Both the position numbers and the translations under genes were made by a program. Under the pieces are notes generated by a model, which was given only the letters and a program-made list of their open reading frames with translations, was not told the origin of the DNA and searched no databases. From an uncultured Lachnospiraceae bacterium (GTDB taxonomy: Bacteria; Bacillota; Clostridia; Lachnospirales; Lachnospiraceae), in contig CATYEA010000051.1 in NCBI GenBank assembly GCA_958405355.1, forward strand, positions 1-10,267: a stretch of DNA of 10,267 nucleotides, in the 5' to 3' direction. Of the stretch, positions 1 through 6,585 are shown piece after piece; the first letter of the stretch is position 1, and each line of letters begins with the position of its first letter.

Positions 1-1
1 A

Positions 2-124
2 AAAGCGGTGAAGCGGCTGGGAAACCGCTATGCGGTACAGGGTGATGATCGGGTGGTCGGAGTATTGCGGAATGCCTTTGGTGAGGAAAATGTAAAACTT
101 CAGCAATCCGTCTTGAAAAGGTAA
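2..124 (+). CDS. dnaE: Probable DNA polymerase III subunit alpha, C-terminal end (partial)
   Basis: An open frame enters from the left edge and ends at TAA 122-124, giving the last 40 residues of a protein that starts outside the window. The tail reads as basic and mixed alpha/beta, with a terminal FGEENVKL segment that resembles the ends of Firmicutes replicative polymerase alpha subunits. In many Clostridia dnaE lies directly upstream of pfkA, which is the main support for the name; the fragment itself is too short to show any catalytic motif. If correct, the product is the catalytic subunit of the replicative DNA polymerase. The other two plus-strand frames do not stay open to this point. 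The identification rests on context plus a short similarity seen by eye. Confidence 0.6.
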   Translation, partial: KAVKRLGNRYAVQGDDRVVGVLRNAFGEENVKLQQSVLKR

Positions 125-141
125 GGAATCTGTATTAAAAT
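113..141 (+). promoter_or_regulatory. Sigma-A promoter for pfkA
   Basis: A -35 element TTGAAA (113-118) and a -10 element TAAAAT (136-141) are separated by exactly 17 bases; each differs from the TTGACA/TATAAT consensus at one position. The -35 box lies inside the last codons of the upstream gene. Transcription would begin near 148, giving a leader of about 40 bases before the pfkA ATG. This suggests pfkA can be transcribed independently of the upstream gene. Seen by pattern only. Confidence 0.65.
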
Positions 142-186
142 ATCAAGATAAAATCGTTGTCAGTTCGCAAAGATGGAGGTCAAGAC

Positions 187-1161
187 ATGAGTAAAGAGAT
201 AAAAACGATCGGCGTACTTACCAGCGGCGGGGATGCGCCGGGAATGAATGCGGCTGTACGTGCGGTTGTCCGTACTGCGGTGACAGCAGGATGTAAAGTG
301 AAAGGTATTCAGAAGGGCTACGCCGGACTTCTGGAAGAAGAAATTATAGATTTGAATGCGGGAAGTGTTTCAGATATTCTGAATCGGGGCGGTACATTTT
401 TATACACAGCGCGCTGTGAGGAATTCCGTACGGAAGAAGGACAGAAAAAAGGCGCGGAAATCTGCCGGAAACACGGTATTGACGGTATCGTTGTCATCGG
501 CGGTGACGGTTCCTTCCGGGGAGCTCAGAAGCTGGCCTCCTTTGGAATTAATACGATCGGTGTTCCGGGAACGATTGACCTGGATATTTCCTGTACGGAT
601 TATACCATTGGTTTTGACACAGCAGTAAATACGGCCATGGATGCCATTGATAAGGTCCGTGATACGTCAACTTCCCATGAAAGGTGCAGTATTATTGAGG
701 TTATGGGAAGAAATGCCGGTTATATTGCACTCTGGTGCGGTATTGCCAATGGTGCGGAAGATATTCTTCTTCCGGAAAATTATAATTATGATGAACAAGT
801 GTTGGTGGACCATATCATATGGAGCCGTAAGATCGGTAAGACGCATCATATTATCATTAATGCGGAAGGCATCGGTCATTCCACAAGTATGGCCCGGCGT
901 ATTGAGGCTGCGACGGGGATTGAGACCCGTGCGACCATTCTCGGACATTTACAGCGGGGCGGTAATCCGACAGCTAAGGATAGGGTCTATGCTTCGATCA
1001 TGGGAGCCTATGCGGTCAATGCTCTTGTTTCCGGCAAGTCAAACCGGGTAGTAGCCTATAAGCATGGCGAATTTGTAGACTATGATATTGATGAAGCACT
1101 GGATATGAAAAAAGAACTGGATCCGTTCCAGTTGGATGTATCCCGTATTCTGGCAAGATAA
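187..1161 (+). CDS. pfkA: ATP-dependent 6-phosphofructokinase
   Basis: This cytosolic glycolytic enzyme phosphorylates fructose 6-phosphate to fructose 1,6-bisphosphate. The 324-residue length fits bacterial PfkA (about 320). Visible motifs are the ATP-site GGDAPGMN (residues 14-21), GGDGS (105-109), PGTIDLD (127-133, with catalytic Asp131), MGRNAGYIA (173-181) and ILGHLQRGG (251-259). Glycine in GGDGS and in PGTID is the signature of ATP-using rather than pyrophosphate-using enzymes. The usual TIDND is TIDLD here. Arginines equivalent to effector-site R21 and R25 of E. coli are kept (R25, R29), but the K/R211 position appears to be Ile216. I chose ATG 187 because GGAGGT (175-180) sits six bases upstream; an in-frame TTG at 157 would add ten residues unlike the family and put the ribosome site inside the gene. 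It is preceded by a sigma-A promoter and followed by a hairpin. Confidence 0.97.
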   Translation: MSKEIKTIGVLTSGGDAPGMNAAVRAVVRTAVTAGCKVKGIQKGYAGLLEEEIIDLNAGSVSDILNRGGTFLYTARCEEFRTEEGQKKGAEICRKHGIDGIVVIGGDGSFRGAQKLASFGINTIGVPGTIDLDISCTDYTIGFDTAVNTAMDAIDKVRDTSTSHERCSIIEVMGRNAGYIALWCGIANGAEDILLPENYNYDEQVLVDHIIWSRKIGKTHHIIINAEGIGHSTSMARRIEAATGIETRATILGHLQRGGNPTAKDRVYASIMGAYAVNALVSGKSNRVVAYKHGEFVDYDIDEALDMKKELDPFQLDVSRILAR

Positions 1162-1172
1162 ACGAATATGTT

Positions 1173-1211
1173 ATACAGAGAAACGCGCCTGTGACGCGTT
1201 TTCTGTATTTT
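1173..1211 (+). terminator. Hairpin with T-rich tail between pfkA and ktrB
   Basis: The arms 1173-1187 and 1195-1208 pair over 14 bp with one bulged G (1180) and a 7-base loop (1188-1194). The inner part of the stem (AAACGCG with CGCGTTT) is G+C-rich, and the bases that follow it, TCTGTATTTT, are T-rich, as expected of an intrinsic terminator, possibly an inefficient one. The hairpin lies 12 bases after the pfkA stop. It ends just before the AGGAGG of ktrB (1213-1218), so it could also affect ktrB translation. Whether it terminates, attenuates or only protects the pfkA 3' end cannot be told from sequence. Confidence 0.5.
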
Positions 1212-1225
1212 CAGGAGGTTTAATT

Positions 1226-2605
1226 TTGGAAAAAAAGAAAAAGAGCTTTGAACTGAGAACGACTCAGATTATTGCGCTTGGCTTTGCGATCCTCATTCTG
1301 ACAGGATCTGTTTTATTAACGCTGCCGATCGCTTCATCGAGCGGGGAGTCAACGCCTTATATCGATGCTCTGTTCACGGCAACGACTTCATCCTGTGTAA
1401 CCGGTCTTGTCACTGTGGTGACCGGTGAGCACTGGAGCCTTTTCGGCCAGGCGGTGATTCTGGTCATGATTCAGATGGGCGGTCTTGGCGTGGTTTCCTT
1501 TACGACCTTTTTATTGATGATCGCGGGTAAACGAATCCAGTTAAAACAGCGTATGCTCATTCAGGAAGCCTATGGCTTCGATACATTGACAGGTATGGTA
1601 CGGATGGTCCGCAAGATGATCTGGGGAACTCTGATCGTTGAGGCCATCGGTGCGATTTTGTATATGATCGTTTATATTCCCCGTTACGGTCTTGCAAAGG
1701 GAATCTGGGTTTCTGTGTTTACATCGATTTCGGCGTTCTGTAATGCGGGAATGGACTTGATGGGGGCCGACAGCATGATACCTTATGTCAGTCATCCGCT
1801 CATGAATGTGGTGACCATGGGCCTTATCATCATCGGTGGTTTAGGCTTTTTTGTATGGTGGGACCTGGTGGCAGCGGCCAGGAGAGTATTCCGGGAAAAG
1901 ATGAGTCTGCGTCAGTCTGTACGCAGGATGAACCTTCACAGTAAACTGGTACTCTGTGTGACTGGAACCTTGATTTTCGGAGGTGCATTGATATTTTTTG
2001 CACTTGAGTATAACAATCCGGCTACAATGGGAAATTTAAGCCTGGGCGGTAAAATCTGGGCCAGCCTTTTCCAGTCGGTGACTCTCCGTACGGCGGGATT
2101 TGCAAGTATTGATCAGGGAAGCTTAAGGACGGGAAGCGCACTTCTCGGGTGTGTCCTCATGTTTGTGGGCGGTTCTCCGGGAGGTACGGCCGGCGGTGTT
2201 AAAACGGTCACAGTGACCTTGTTGGCCTGTGCGGTTCTGGCCATTGTGAATGGCCGAGAAGATGTGGAACTGGGGCACCGGCGGGTAAGCATGGAAACGG
2301 TTATGAAGGGCGTCTGCGTCATTTTGCTTCAGGTATTCTTTTTGGTATTCAGTACCTTTGCCATGTGCTGTATTGAATCGGATATCCCTTTCATCCAGAT
2401 CATGTATGAAACTTTTTCTGCCTTAGGCACTGTGGGGCTGACTATGGGAATTACGGAAAGTCTGTCTTTGGCCGGAAAGCTGGTCATCATTGCCAGTATG
2501 TATTTCGGACGTCTCGGCCCGATCACAATGGCGATGATCATGAATGTCAACGGAAATAAGAAAAAAGTTCACCGGCGTCTGCCGGACGGTAAAGTTTTTA
2601 TATAG
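1226..2605 (+). CDS. ktrB: Potassium channel/transporter membrane subunit KtrB (TrkH family)
   Basis: This is an integral membrane subunit of a Ktr/Trk potassium uptake system, 459 residues, close to known KtrB lengths (about 445-457). The four pore-loop filter segments of the superfamily can be seen: TSSCVTG (54-60), SAFCNAG (169-175), TLRTAG (286-291) and SALGTVG (398-404). A glycine-rich stretch, GGSPGGTAGGVKT (315-327), matches the intramembrane gate loop of KtrB. Many hydrophobic segments lie between them, in keeping with four M1-P-M2 repeats. The start is TTG 1226, set by AGGAGG (1213-1218) seven bases upstream; an in-frame ATG at 1136 would overlap pfkA and add 30 non-hydrophobic residues. 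The partner regulatory gene ktrA follows after 68 bases. By family knowledge it works as a dimer gated by a cytosolic KtrA ring. TrkH is an alternative name, but the short length and single-domain partner favour Ktr. Confidence 0.93.
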   Translation: MEKKKKSFELRTTQIIALGFAILILTGSVLLTLPIASSSGESTPYIDALFTATTSSCVTGLVTVVTGEHWSLFGQAVILVMIQMGGLGVVSFTTFLLMIAGKRIQLKQRMLIQEAYGFDTLTGMVRMVRKMIWGTLIVEAIGAILYMIVYIPRYGLAKGIWVSVFTSISAFCNAGMDLMGADSMIPYVSHPLMNVVTMGLIIIGGLGFFVWWDLVAAARRVFREKMSLRQSVRRMNLHSKLVLCVTGTLIFGGALIFFALEYNNPATMGNLSLGGKIWASLFQSVTLRTAGFASIDQGSLRTGSALLGCVLMFVGGSPGGTAGGVKTVTVTLLACAVLAIVNGREDVELGHRRVSMETVMKGVCVILLQVFFLVFSTFAMCCIESDIPFIQIMYETFSALGTVGLTMGITESLSLAGKLVIIASMYFGRLGPITMAMIMNVNGNKKKVHRRLPDGKVFI

Positions 2606-2622
2606 ATATTCTTGTGGGTATT

Positions 2623-2643
2623 TCATGAAATCAGAAATCATGA
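2623..2643 (+). repeat. Dyad of two TCATGA sites upstream of ktrA
   Basis: TCATGA occurs at 2623-2628 and 2638-2643, 15 bases apart. Each copy is itself a palindrome, and the first lies in the 10-bp palindrome TTTCATGAAA (2621-2630). A tandem 7-base repeat, GAAATCA twice (2627-2640), overlaps them. The block covers the -35 region and runs into the extended -10 of the candidate ktrA promoter, which is where an operator would sit. No regulator can be named, and chance is possible in A+T-rich DNA. Confidence 0.35.
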
Positions 2644-2649
2644 TATACT
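2641..2649 (+). promoter_or_regulatory. Candidate extended -10 promoter for ktrA
   Basis: TGATATACT contains a TG one base before TATACT (2644-2649), the form of an extended -10 element; TATACT differs from TATAAT at one position. There is no convincing -35 box at 16-18 bases upstream, which extended -10 promoters can tolerate. A start near 2656 would leave a leader of about 18 bases before the ktrA ATG. It would allow ktrA to be made separately from ktrB. Confidence 0.35.
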
Positions 2650-2673
2650 ATTATTTAGTGAAAGGTTAAAGAT

Positions 2674-3330
2674 ATGGGAAAAAAAGAGTATGGCGTGTTC
2701 GGCCTTGGAAAATTCGGCATGGCAGTAGCTATGACACTGGCCGGCAGCGGAAATTCAGTCATTGCGGTGGATATGGATCCGGACCGGGTAGATGAAGCCG
2801 CACAGTTCGTGACCTGCGCCATGGTGGCAGACGTTACGGACCCGGATGTGCTGGATAATCTTGGTATCAGTAATTTGGATTGTGTGATCATTGGTGTATC
2901 AACAAATATGCAGGCCAGCATTATGGCGACGATCCTGACGAAGGAAAAGGGCGTTCACTTTGTCGTTGCTAAGGCGGAGAATGAAATCCATAAGCATATT
3001 CTGGAAAAAGTCGGAGCCGACAAGATTGTTTTTCCTGAGGCAGAGATGGGTACACGATTGGCACGAAATCTTATGGGCGGCGAATTTGTCGATCTGGTGG
3101 AACTGTCCAGGGAATTCAGCATGGTAGAGATGCCGGTGCCGGAAGAATGGATTGGAAAAAGCCTTCGGGAACTGGATGTTCGTGGTTCCTATGGTTTAAA
3201 TATTATTGGTGTTAAACGGGGCGGAGATCTGAAAGTCAACCTGAACCCGGAAAAACCTATGGAAAGAGAAATGACGTTGGTCATTGTCGGAAAGAACAGT
3301 GATTTTGCGAAAATTGGAGTCGAAGCATAG
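2674..3330 (+). CDS. ktrA: Potassium uptake regulatory subunit KtrA (TrkA family, RCK domains)
   Basis: This is the cytosolic nucleotide-binding gating subunit for KtrB. At 218 residues it matches single-unit KtrA rather than the duplicated TrkA of enterobacteria. The N-terminal RCK Rossmann fold (about 5-135) shows GLGKFG (10-15) and the acidic Asp33 after strand two, the usual NAD(H)/ATP-binding pattern; VEKVGADKIVFPE-like sequence near 110-125 is typical of the family. The C-terminal part (about 140-218) fits a TrkA_C/RCK_C domain. In Firmicutes this domain of KtrA is known to bind cyclic di-AMP, which closes the channel; that it does so here is inference. The ribosome site GAAAGG (2660-2665) lies eight bases before the ATG. 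Gene order is ktrB then ktrA, the reverse of the Bacillus subtilis ktrAB order. The stop codon touches the next gene's start. Confidence 0.94.
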   Translation: MGKKEYGVFGLGKFGMAVAMTLAGSGNSVIAVDMDPDRVDEAAQFVTCAMVADVTDPDVLDNLGISNLDCVIIGVSTNMQASIMATILTKEKGVHFVVAKAENEIHKHILEKVGADKIVFPEAEMGTRLARNLMGGEFVDLVELSREFSMVEMPVPEEWIGKSLRELDVRGSYGLNIIGVKRGGDLKVNLNPEKPMEREMTLVIVGKNSDFAKIGVEA

Positions 3331-4167
3331 ATGATTACGAGTACGGCAAATCCTCGGGTTAAAAATTTAATACAGCTTCAAAAGAAGGGTAAGGTTCGAA
3401 AGGAGCAGCAGTGCTTTGTCGTGGAAGGTATCAAGATGGTGCTGGAAGCGCCTCCGGAGCGGCTGAGAGCGGTCTATATGTCAGAAAGCTTTGCAAAGGA
3501 TGAAAAACAGCGGGAAGCGGTGGCAGACAAGGCAAAAACGGCGGGCTGTTTTTTGGAAGTTCTCAGCGATAAGGTATTTAAAGAAGCAGCGGATACGATG
3601 ACGCCGCAGGGCGTTATGGCTGTAGTAAGTATGGATTCTCTTAGCTGGGAGACACTGGCGGCCGGCAGGGCTGCAGGAGAAGCCTCTGACGGTGAGCATC
3701 GGGAAAGAAAACTGTTTCTTGTTCTTGAGTCTCTCCAGGATCCGGGAAATCTGGGAACCATCCTTCGGACCGGGGAAGGCGCCGGAATCGATGGCGTCAT
3801 ATTAAACCGGACATCCGTGGACCCTTATATGCCGAAGGTTATCCGTTCTACCATGGGCTCGATTTATCGAGTGCCGATAGCTGTGGCCGAAGATCTGGAG
3901 ACGGTCATCTCTTGTCTGAAGTCATCGGGTGTTCGTGTATTTGCAGCCCACCTGAAAGGTAAAAAAAGTTATTATGAACAGGACTATCGGAAAGATACCT
4001 GTTTTATGATAGGCAATGAAGCCAACGGATTGAGCGATGCGTTGGCGGAAATGGCAACAGACTACATTCGGATTCCCATGTCCGGTCAGGTGGAATCCCT
4101 GAATGCAGGTGTTGCGGCTGCTCTTCTCATGTATGAGGCAAAACGGCAGCGAATGACAGTAGACTGA
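3331..4167 (+). CDS. SpoU/TrmH-family RNA 2'-O-ribose methyltransferase
   Basis: The product transfers a methyl group from S-adenosylmethionine to a ribose 2'-OH in rRNA or tRNA. The 278 residues hold a SpoU-type substrate-binding domain (about 1-100; note FVVEGIKMV at 29-37) and a SPOUT knotted catalytic domain (about 127-275). The three family motifs are present: LQDPGNLGTILRT (135-147, with Asn140 and Arg146), MIGNEANGLSD (226-236) and IPMSGQVESLNAG (248-260). Residues 101-127 form a loosely conserved linker. The target nucleotide cannot be read from sequence. The overall type resembles RlmB and Bacillus YsgA, the latter reported as a 23S rRNA methyltransferase, so rRNA is the likelier substrate. 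ATG 3331 follows the ktrA stop TAG with no gap and has GGAG (3316-3319) upstream, which suggests translational coupling. Confidence 0.92.
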   Translation: MITSTANPRVKNLIQLQKKGKVRKEQQCFVVEGIKMVLEAPPERLRAVYMSESFAKDEKQREAVADKAKTAGCFLEVLSDKVFKEAADTMTPQGVMAVVSMDSLSWETLAAGRAAGEASDGEHRERKLFLVLESLQDPGNLGTILRTGEGAGIDGVILNRTSVDPYMPKVIRSTMGSIYRVPIAVAEDLETVISCLKSSGVRVFAAHLKGKKSYYEQDYRKDTCFMIGNEANGLSDALAEMATDYIRIPMSGQVESLNAGVAAALLMYEAKRQRMTVD

Positions 4168-4186
4168 AAGAGAGGAGGAGACAACG

Positions 4187-4636
4187 ATGTATGCAATATT
4201 TTGGCTTGGAGCTTTTGGTGTATTGCTCTTAATTGAAATACTGACACTGGGGCTGACGACCATATGGTTTGCCGTAGGTGCATTGGCGGCATTTCTTTTG
4301 GCCCTGCTTCATGTGTCCCTGATGATACAGATTATTTTATTTATTATTGTTTCTGTAATAATGCTCGTATTCACACGGCCGGTATTGACAAAATATTTGA
4401 ATACGAAAACGACAAAAACCAATGCAGAAAGCCTTGTCGGGCGCAGAGCCCGGGTATTGATACCTATAAACAACCTGAAGTCGGAAGGACAGGTGATCGT
4501 GAACGGAATGGAATGGACAGCACGTTCCACGAAGGATGAAGTCACCTTCCAAAAAGACGAGATGGTACACATTGTCGGTATATCCGGCGTCAAATTAATT
4601 GTAGAGAAAGAGAATAAGGAGGAAATTGACTTATGA
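4187..4636 (+). CDS. Short NfeD-like membrane protein
   Basis: This 149-residue protein has three hydrophobic segments (about 5-20, 24-41 and 47-63) followed by a soluble C-terminal domain (about 80-140). That domain has the look of the NfeD OB-fold: VGRRARV (84-90), GQVIVNGMEW (101-110) and VHIVGISGVKLIVE (127-140). It belongs to the short NfeD class (like YbbJ/YuaF) and lacks the ClpP-like serine protease domain of long NfeD proteins, so a protease role is unlikely. These proteins are usually encoded next to an SPFH partner and act with it in the membrane; that is exactly the arrangement here, with an ATGA overlap to the next gene. AGGAGG (4173-4178) is eight bases before the ATG. The precise molecular role is not established for the family. 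Confidence 0.88.
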   Translation: MYAIFWLGAFGVLLLIEILTLGLTTIWFAVGALAAFLLALLHVSLMIQIILFIIVSVIMLVFTRPVLTKYLNTKTTKTNAESLVGRRARVLIPINNLKSEGQVIVNGMEWTARSTKDEVTFQKDEMVHIVGISGVKLIVEKENKEEIDL

Positions 4637-5556
4637 TGTGGATACCTGTAGTAATTCTGATTATCATTGCTTTGTTGATCGTCGTGTCCAGTATTAAGAT
4701 TGTTCCGCAGGCCCATGCTTACGTTATCGAGCGTTTGGGTGCTTATCAGGGAACATGGTCTGTTGGTTTTCATGTGAAAGTGCCGGTAATCGACAAAGTT
4801 GCCAAAAAAGTTATATTAAAAGAGCAGGTCGTGGACTTTGCACCGCAGCCGGTTATTACAAAGGATAACGTTACGATGCGTATTGATACGGTAGTATTCT
4901 ATCAGATCACAGACCCGAAATTATACTGCTATGGTGTTCAGAATCCAATTATGGCCATTGAAAATCTGACAGCAACAACTCTTCGTAATATTATCGGTGA
5001 ACTGGAACTGGATGAATCTCTGACATCCAGAGAAATTATTAATGCAAAAATGCGTTCCACCCTGGATGTGGCAACAGACCCTTGGGGTATTAAAGTCAAT
5101 CGTGTCGAGTTAAAGAACATTATTCCTCCGGCAGCGATTCAGGATGCCATGGAAAAACAGATGAAGGCCGAGCGTGAACGAAGAGAATCTATTCTTATTG
5201 CAGAAGGTGAAAAACGTTCCGCAATTCTTATTGCAGAAGGTCATAAAGAATCTGCCATTTTGGATGCGGAAGCCGATAAAGAAGCGATGATTCTCCGTGC
5301 AGAAGCTGCCAGGGAAGCAAAAATCCGTGAGGCTGAAGGTGAGGCTCAGGCTATTCTTAAAATTCAGCAGGCCAATGCAGACGGTATCCGTTTCTTAAGA
5401 GAAGCCGGTGCCGATGAAGCCGTTCTTCGGATTAAGAGCCTCGAAGCTTTTGAAAAGGCTGCCGACGGTAAGGCAACAAAGATTATCATTCCTTCGGAGA
5501 TCCAGGGAATGGCCGGTCTTGCAAAATCTGTTATAGAGACCGTAAAAGACGAATAA
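4633..5556 (+). CDS. SPFH/Band 7 domain protein (stomatin/QmcA type)
   Basis: This 307-residue protein has one N-terminal membrane segment (about 4-20), then a prohibitin/SPFH domain (about 24-175) with [15 protein letters not shown] (24-38), and a long charged helix (176-248) of undecad-like repeats built on AEG/AEA units, typical of stomatin coiled coils. A C-terminal region (about 250-307) containing [10 protein letters not shown] follows. The type is stomatin/QmcA rather than flotillin, given its length and single transmembrane helix. Such proteins form large membrane oligomers and organise microdomains; the cargo here is unknown. Its start ATG overlaps the stop of the NfeD-like gene (ATGATG at 4633-4638; either ATG could serve), with AGGAGG (4617-4622) at good spacing. 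The two genes form a coupled pair that is common across bacteria. Confidence 0.93.
   Translation: MMWIPVVILIIIALLIVVSSIKIVPQAHAYVIERLGAYQGTWSVGFHVKVPVIDKVAKKVILKEQVVDFAPQPVITKDNVTMRIDTVVFYQITDPKLYCYGVQNPIMAIENLTATTLRNIIGELELDESLTSREIINAKMRSTLDVATDPWGIKVNRVELKNIIPPAAIQDAMEKQMKAERERRESILIAEGEKRSAILIAEGHKESAILDAEADKEAMILRAEAAREAKIREAEGEAQAILKIQQANADGIRFLREAGADEAVLRIKSLEAFEKAADGKATKIIIPSEIQGMAGLAKSVIETVKDE
5191..5241 (+). repeat. Two identical 18-base units in the SPFH coiled-coil region
   Basis: The same 18 bases, coding for ILIAEG, occur at 5191-5208 and 5224-5241. The 33-base period equals 11 codons, so it matches the undecad repeat of the protein helix (residues 187-192 and 198-203). Identity at the nucleotide level, including third positions, suggests either a recent local duplication or shared codon preference. 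It could support slippage or recombination that changes the helix length by 11 residues. Confidence 0.7.
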
Positions 5557-5578
5557 ATTACTTTTGGAGATGGAAAAA

Positions 5579-6574
5579 ATGAATTTAAAAGGAAGAAATT
5601 TCTTGACATTAAAGGATTTTACAGAAGAGGAGATTCTCTACCTGCTGGATTTGGCAGCAGACTTAAAAGAACGGAAGAAAAAAGGAATTCCGGTAGATGT
5701 CCTCAGAGGAAAAAATGTGGCTCTGATCTTTGAAAAAACAAGTACCCGTACCCGGTGTTCCTTCGAAGTTGCAGCCCATGACCTGGGTATGGGAACGACT
5801 TATCTGGATCCGTCAGGTTCTCAGATTGGTAAAAAGGAAAGTATCGAAGATACGGCACGGGTTCTCGGCCGAATGTTTGAAGGTATTGAGTATCGGGGCT
5901 ATGGACAGGAAATTGTGGAAGAATTGGCAGAATATGCCGGTGTTCCTGTATGGAACGGTCTGACGAATGAGTATCATCCGACGCAGATGCTGGCAGATTT
6001 CCTTACAGTCCGTGAACATTTGGGTGAACTGAAAGGTAAAAAGCTGGTATATATGGGCGATGCCCGTTATAATATGGCAAACTCCTATATGATTGCCTGT
6101 GCAAAACTTGGTCTTCATTTCGTAGCCTGTGCGCCGGAAAAATATTTCCCGAATGCGGAGCTTCGGGCAGAATGTGAGGAATTCGCCAGGATTTCCGGCG
6201 GAAGCATTGCATTTATTGAAGATCCGGTGGAAGCAACAAAGAATGCCGATGTTATCTGTACCGATGTGTGGGTATCCATGGGTGAACCGGATGAAGTCTG
6301 GGAAGAACGTATCCATGACCTGACACCTTATCGGGTGACAAAGGCTATTATGGACAATGCAGGTCCGCAGGCCATTTTCCTTCATTGCCTGCCGGCGTTC
6401 CATGACCTGAAAACAAAGATCGGCAAGGAAATGGGCGAGCGTTTTGGCATTACAGAGATGGAAGTGACCGACGAAGTGTTTGAATCGTCTCAGTCGAAAG
6501 TCTTTGATGAAGCAGAAAATCGTATGCATACGATTAAAGCAGTGATGGCGGCGACCCTTTGCGATGAGATTTAG
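5579..6574 (+). CDS. argF: Ornithine carbamoyltransferase
   Basis: This cytosolic enzyme joins carbamoyl phosphate and ornithine to give citrulline in arginine synthesis, or runs in reverse in arginine breakdown. The 331-residue length is usual. Motifs are STRTR (55-59, carbamoyl phosphate), HPTQ (133-136), [11 protein letters not shown] (159-169), DVWVSMGE (229-236) and HCLPAFH (269-275, with the ornithine-site Cys270). The C-terminal [10 protein letters not shown] and [10 protein letters not shown] segments fit the E. coli ArgI/ArcB subgroup. I chose ATG 5579 because GGAG (5566-5569) sits nine bases before it and the protein then begins MNLKGRNFL as the family does; TTG 5564 and ATG 5570 would overlap that site. 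No other arginine gene is nearby (no arcA, arcC, argC or argG), so anabolic ArgF versus catabolic ArcB cannot be settled. No ARG-box is visible. It probably shares a transcript with the SPFH gene. Confidence 0.95.
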   Translation: MNLKGRNFLTLKDFTEEEILYLLDLAADLKERKKKGIPVDVLRGKNVALIFEKTSTRTRCSFEVAAHDLGMGTTYLDPSGSQIGKKESIEDTARVLGRMFEGIEYRGYGQEIVEELAEYAGVPVWNGLTNEYHPTQMLADFLTVREHLGELKGKKLVYMGDARYNMANSYMIACAKLGLHFVACAPEKYFPNAELRAECEEFARISGGSIAFIEDPVEATKNADVICTDVWVSMGEPDEVWEERIHDLTPYRVTKAIMDNAGPQAIFLHCLPAFHDLKTKIGKEMGERFGITEMEVTDEVFESSQSKVFDEAENRMHTIKAVMAATLCDEI

Positions 6575-6585
6575 GAGAGGCTTAA

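Noticed and set aside
157..186. TTG at 157 as an upstream pfkA start.
   Set aside because: It would put the GGAGGT ribosome site inside the gene and add ten residues not found in PfkA proteins.
1136..1225. ATG at 1136 as the ktrB start.
   Set aside because: It overlaps pfkA, translates the hairpin region, and lacks a ribosome site, while TTG 1226 has AGGAGG at ideal distance.
4309..4773. A 154-codon minus-strand open frame across the NfeD/SPFH junction.
   Set aside because: It is antisense to two coupled real genes and has no family resemblance or convincing ribosome site.
5578..5595. A possible ARG-box (ATGAATTTAA) at the argF start.
   Set aside because: Only the left half matches; the right half lacks the ATTCA needed for the imperfect palindrome, and the bases are explained by the Met-Asn-Leu coding start.
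5813..6529. A 238-codon open frame on the minus strand within the ornithine carbamoyltransferase gene.
   Set aside because: It lies wholly inside a confidently identified gene, its translation is low-complexity and Cys/His/Phe-rich as antisense shadows are, and it has no recognisable domain.
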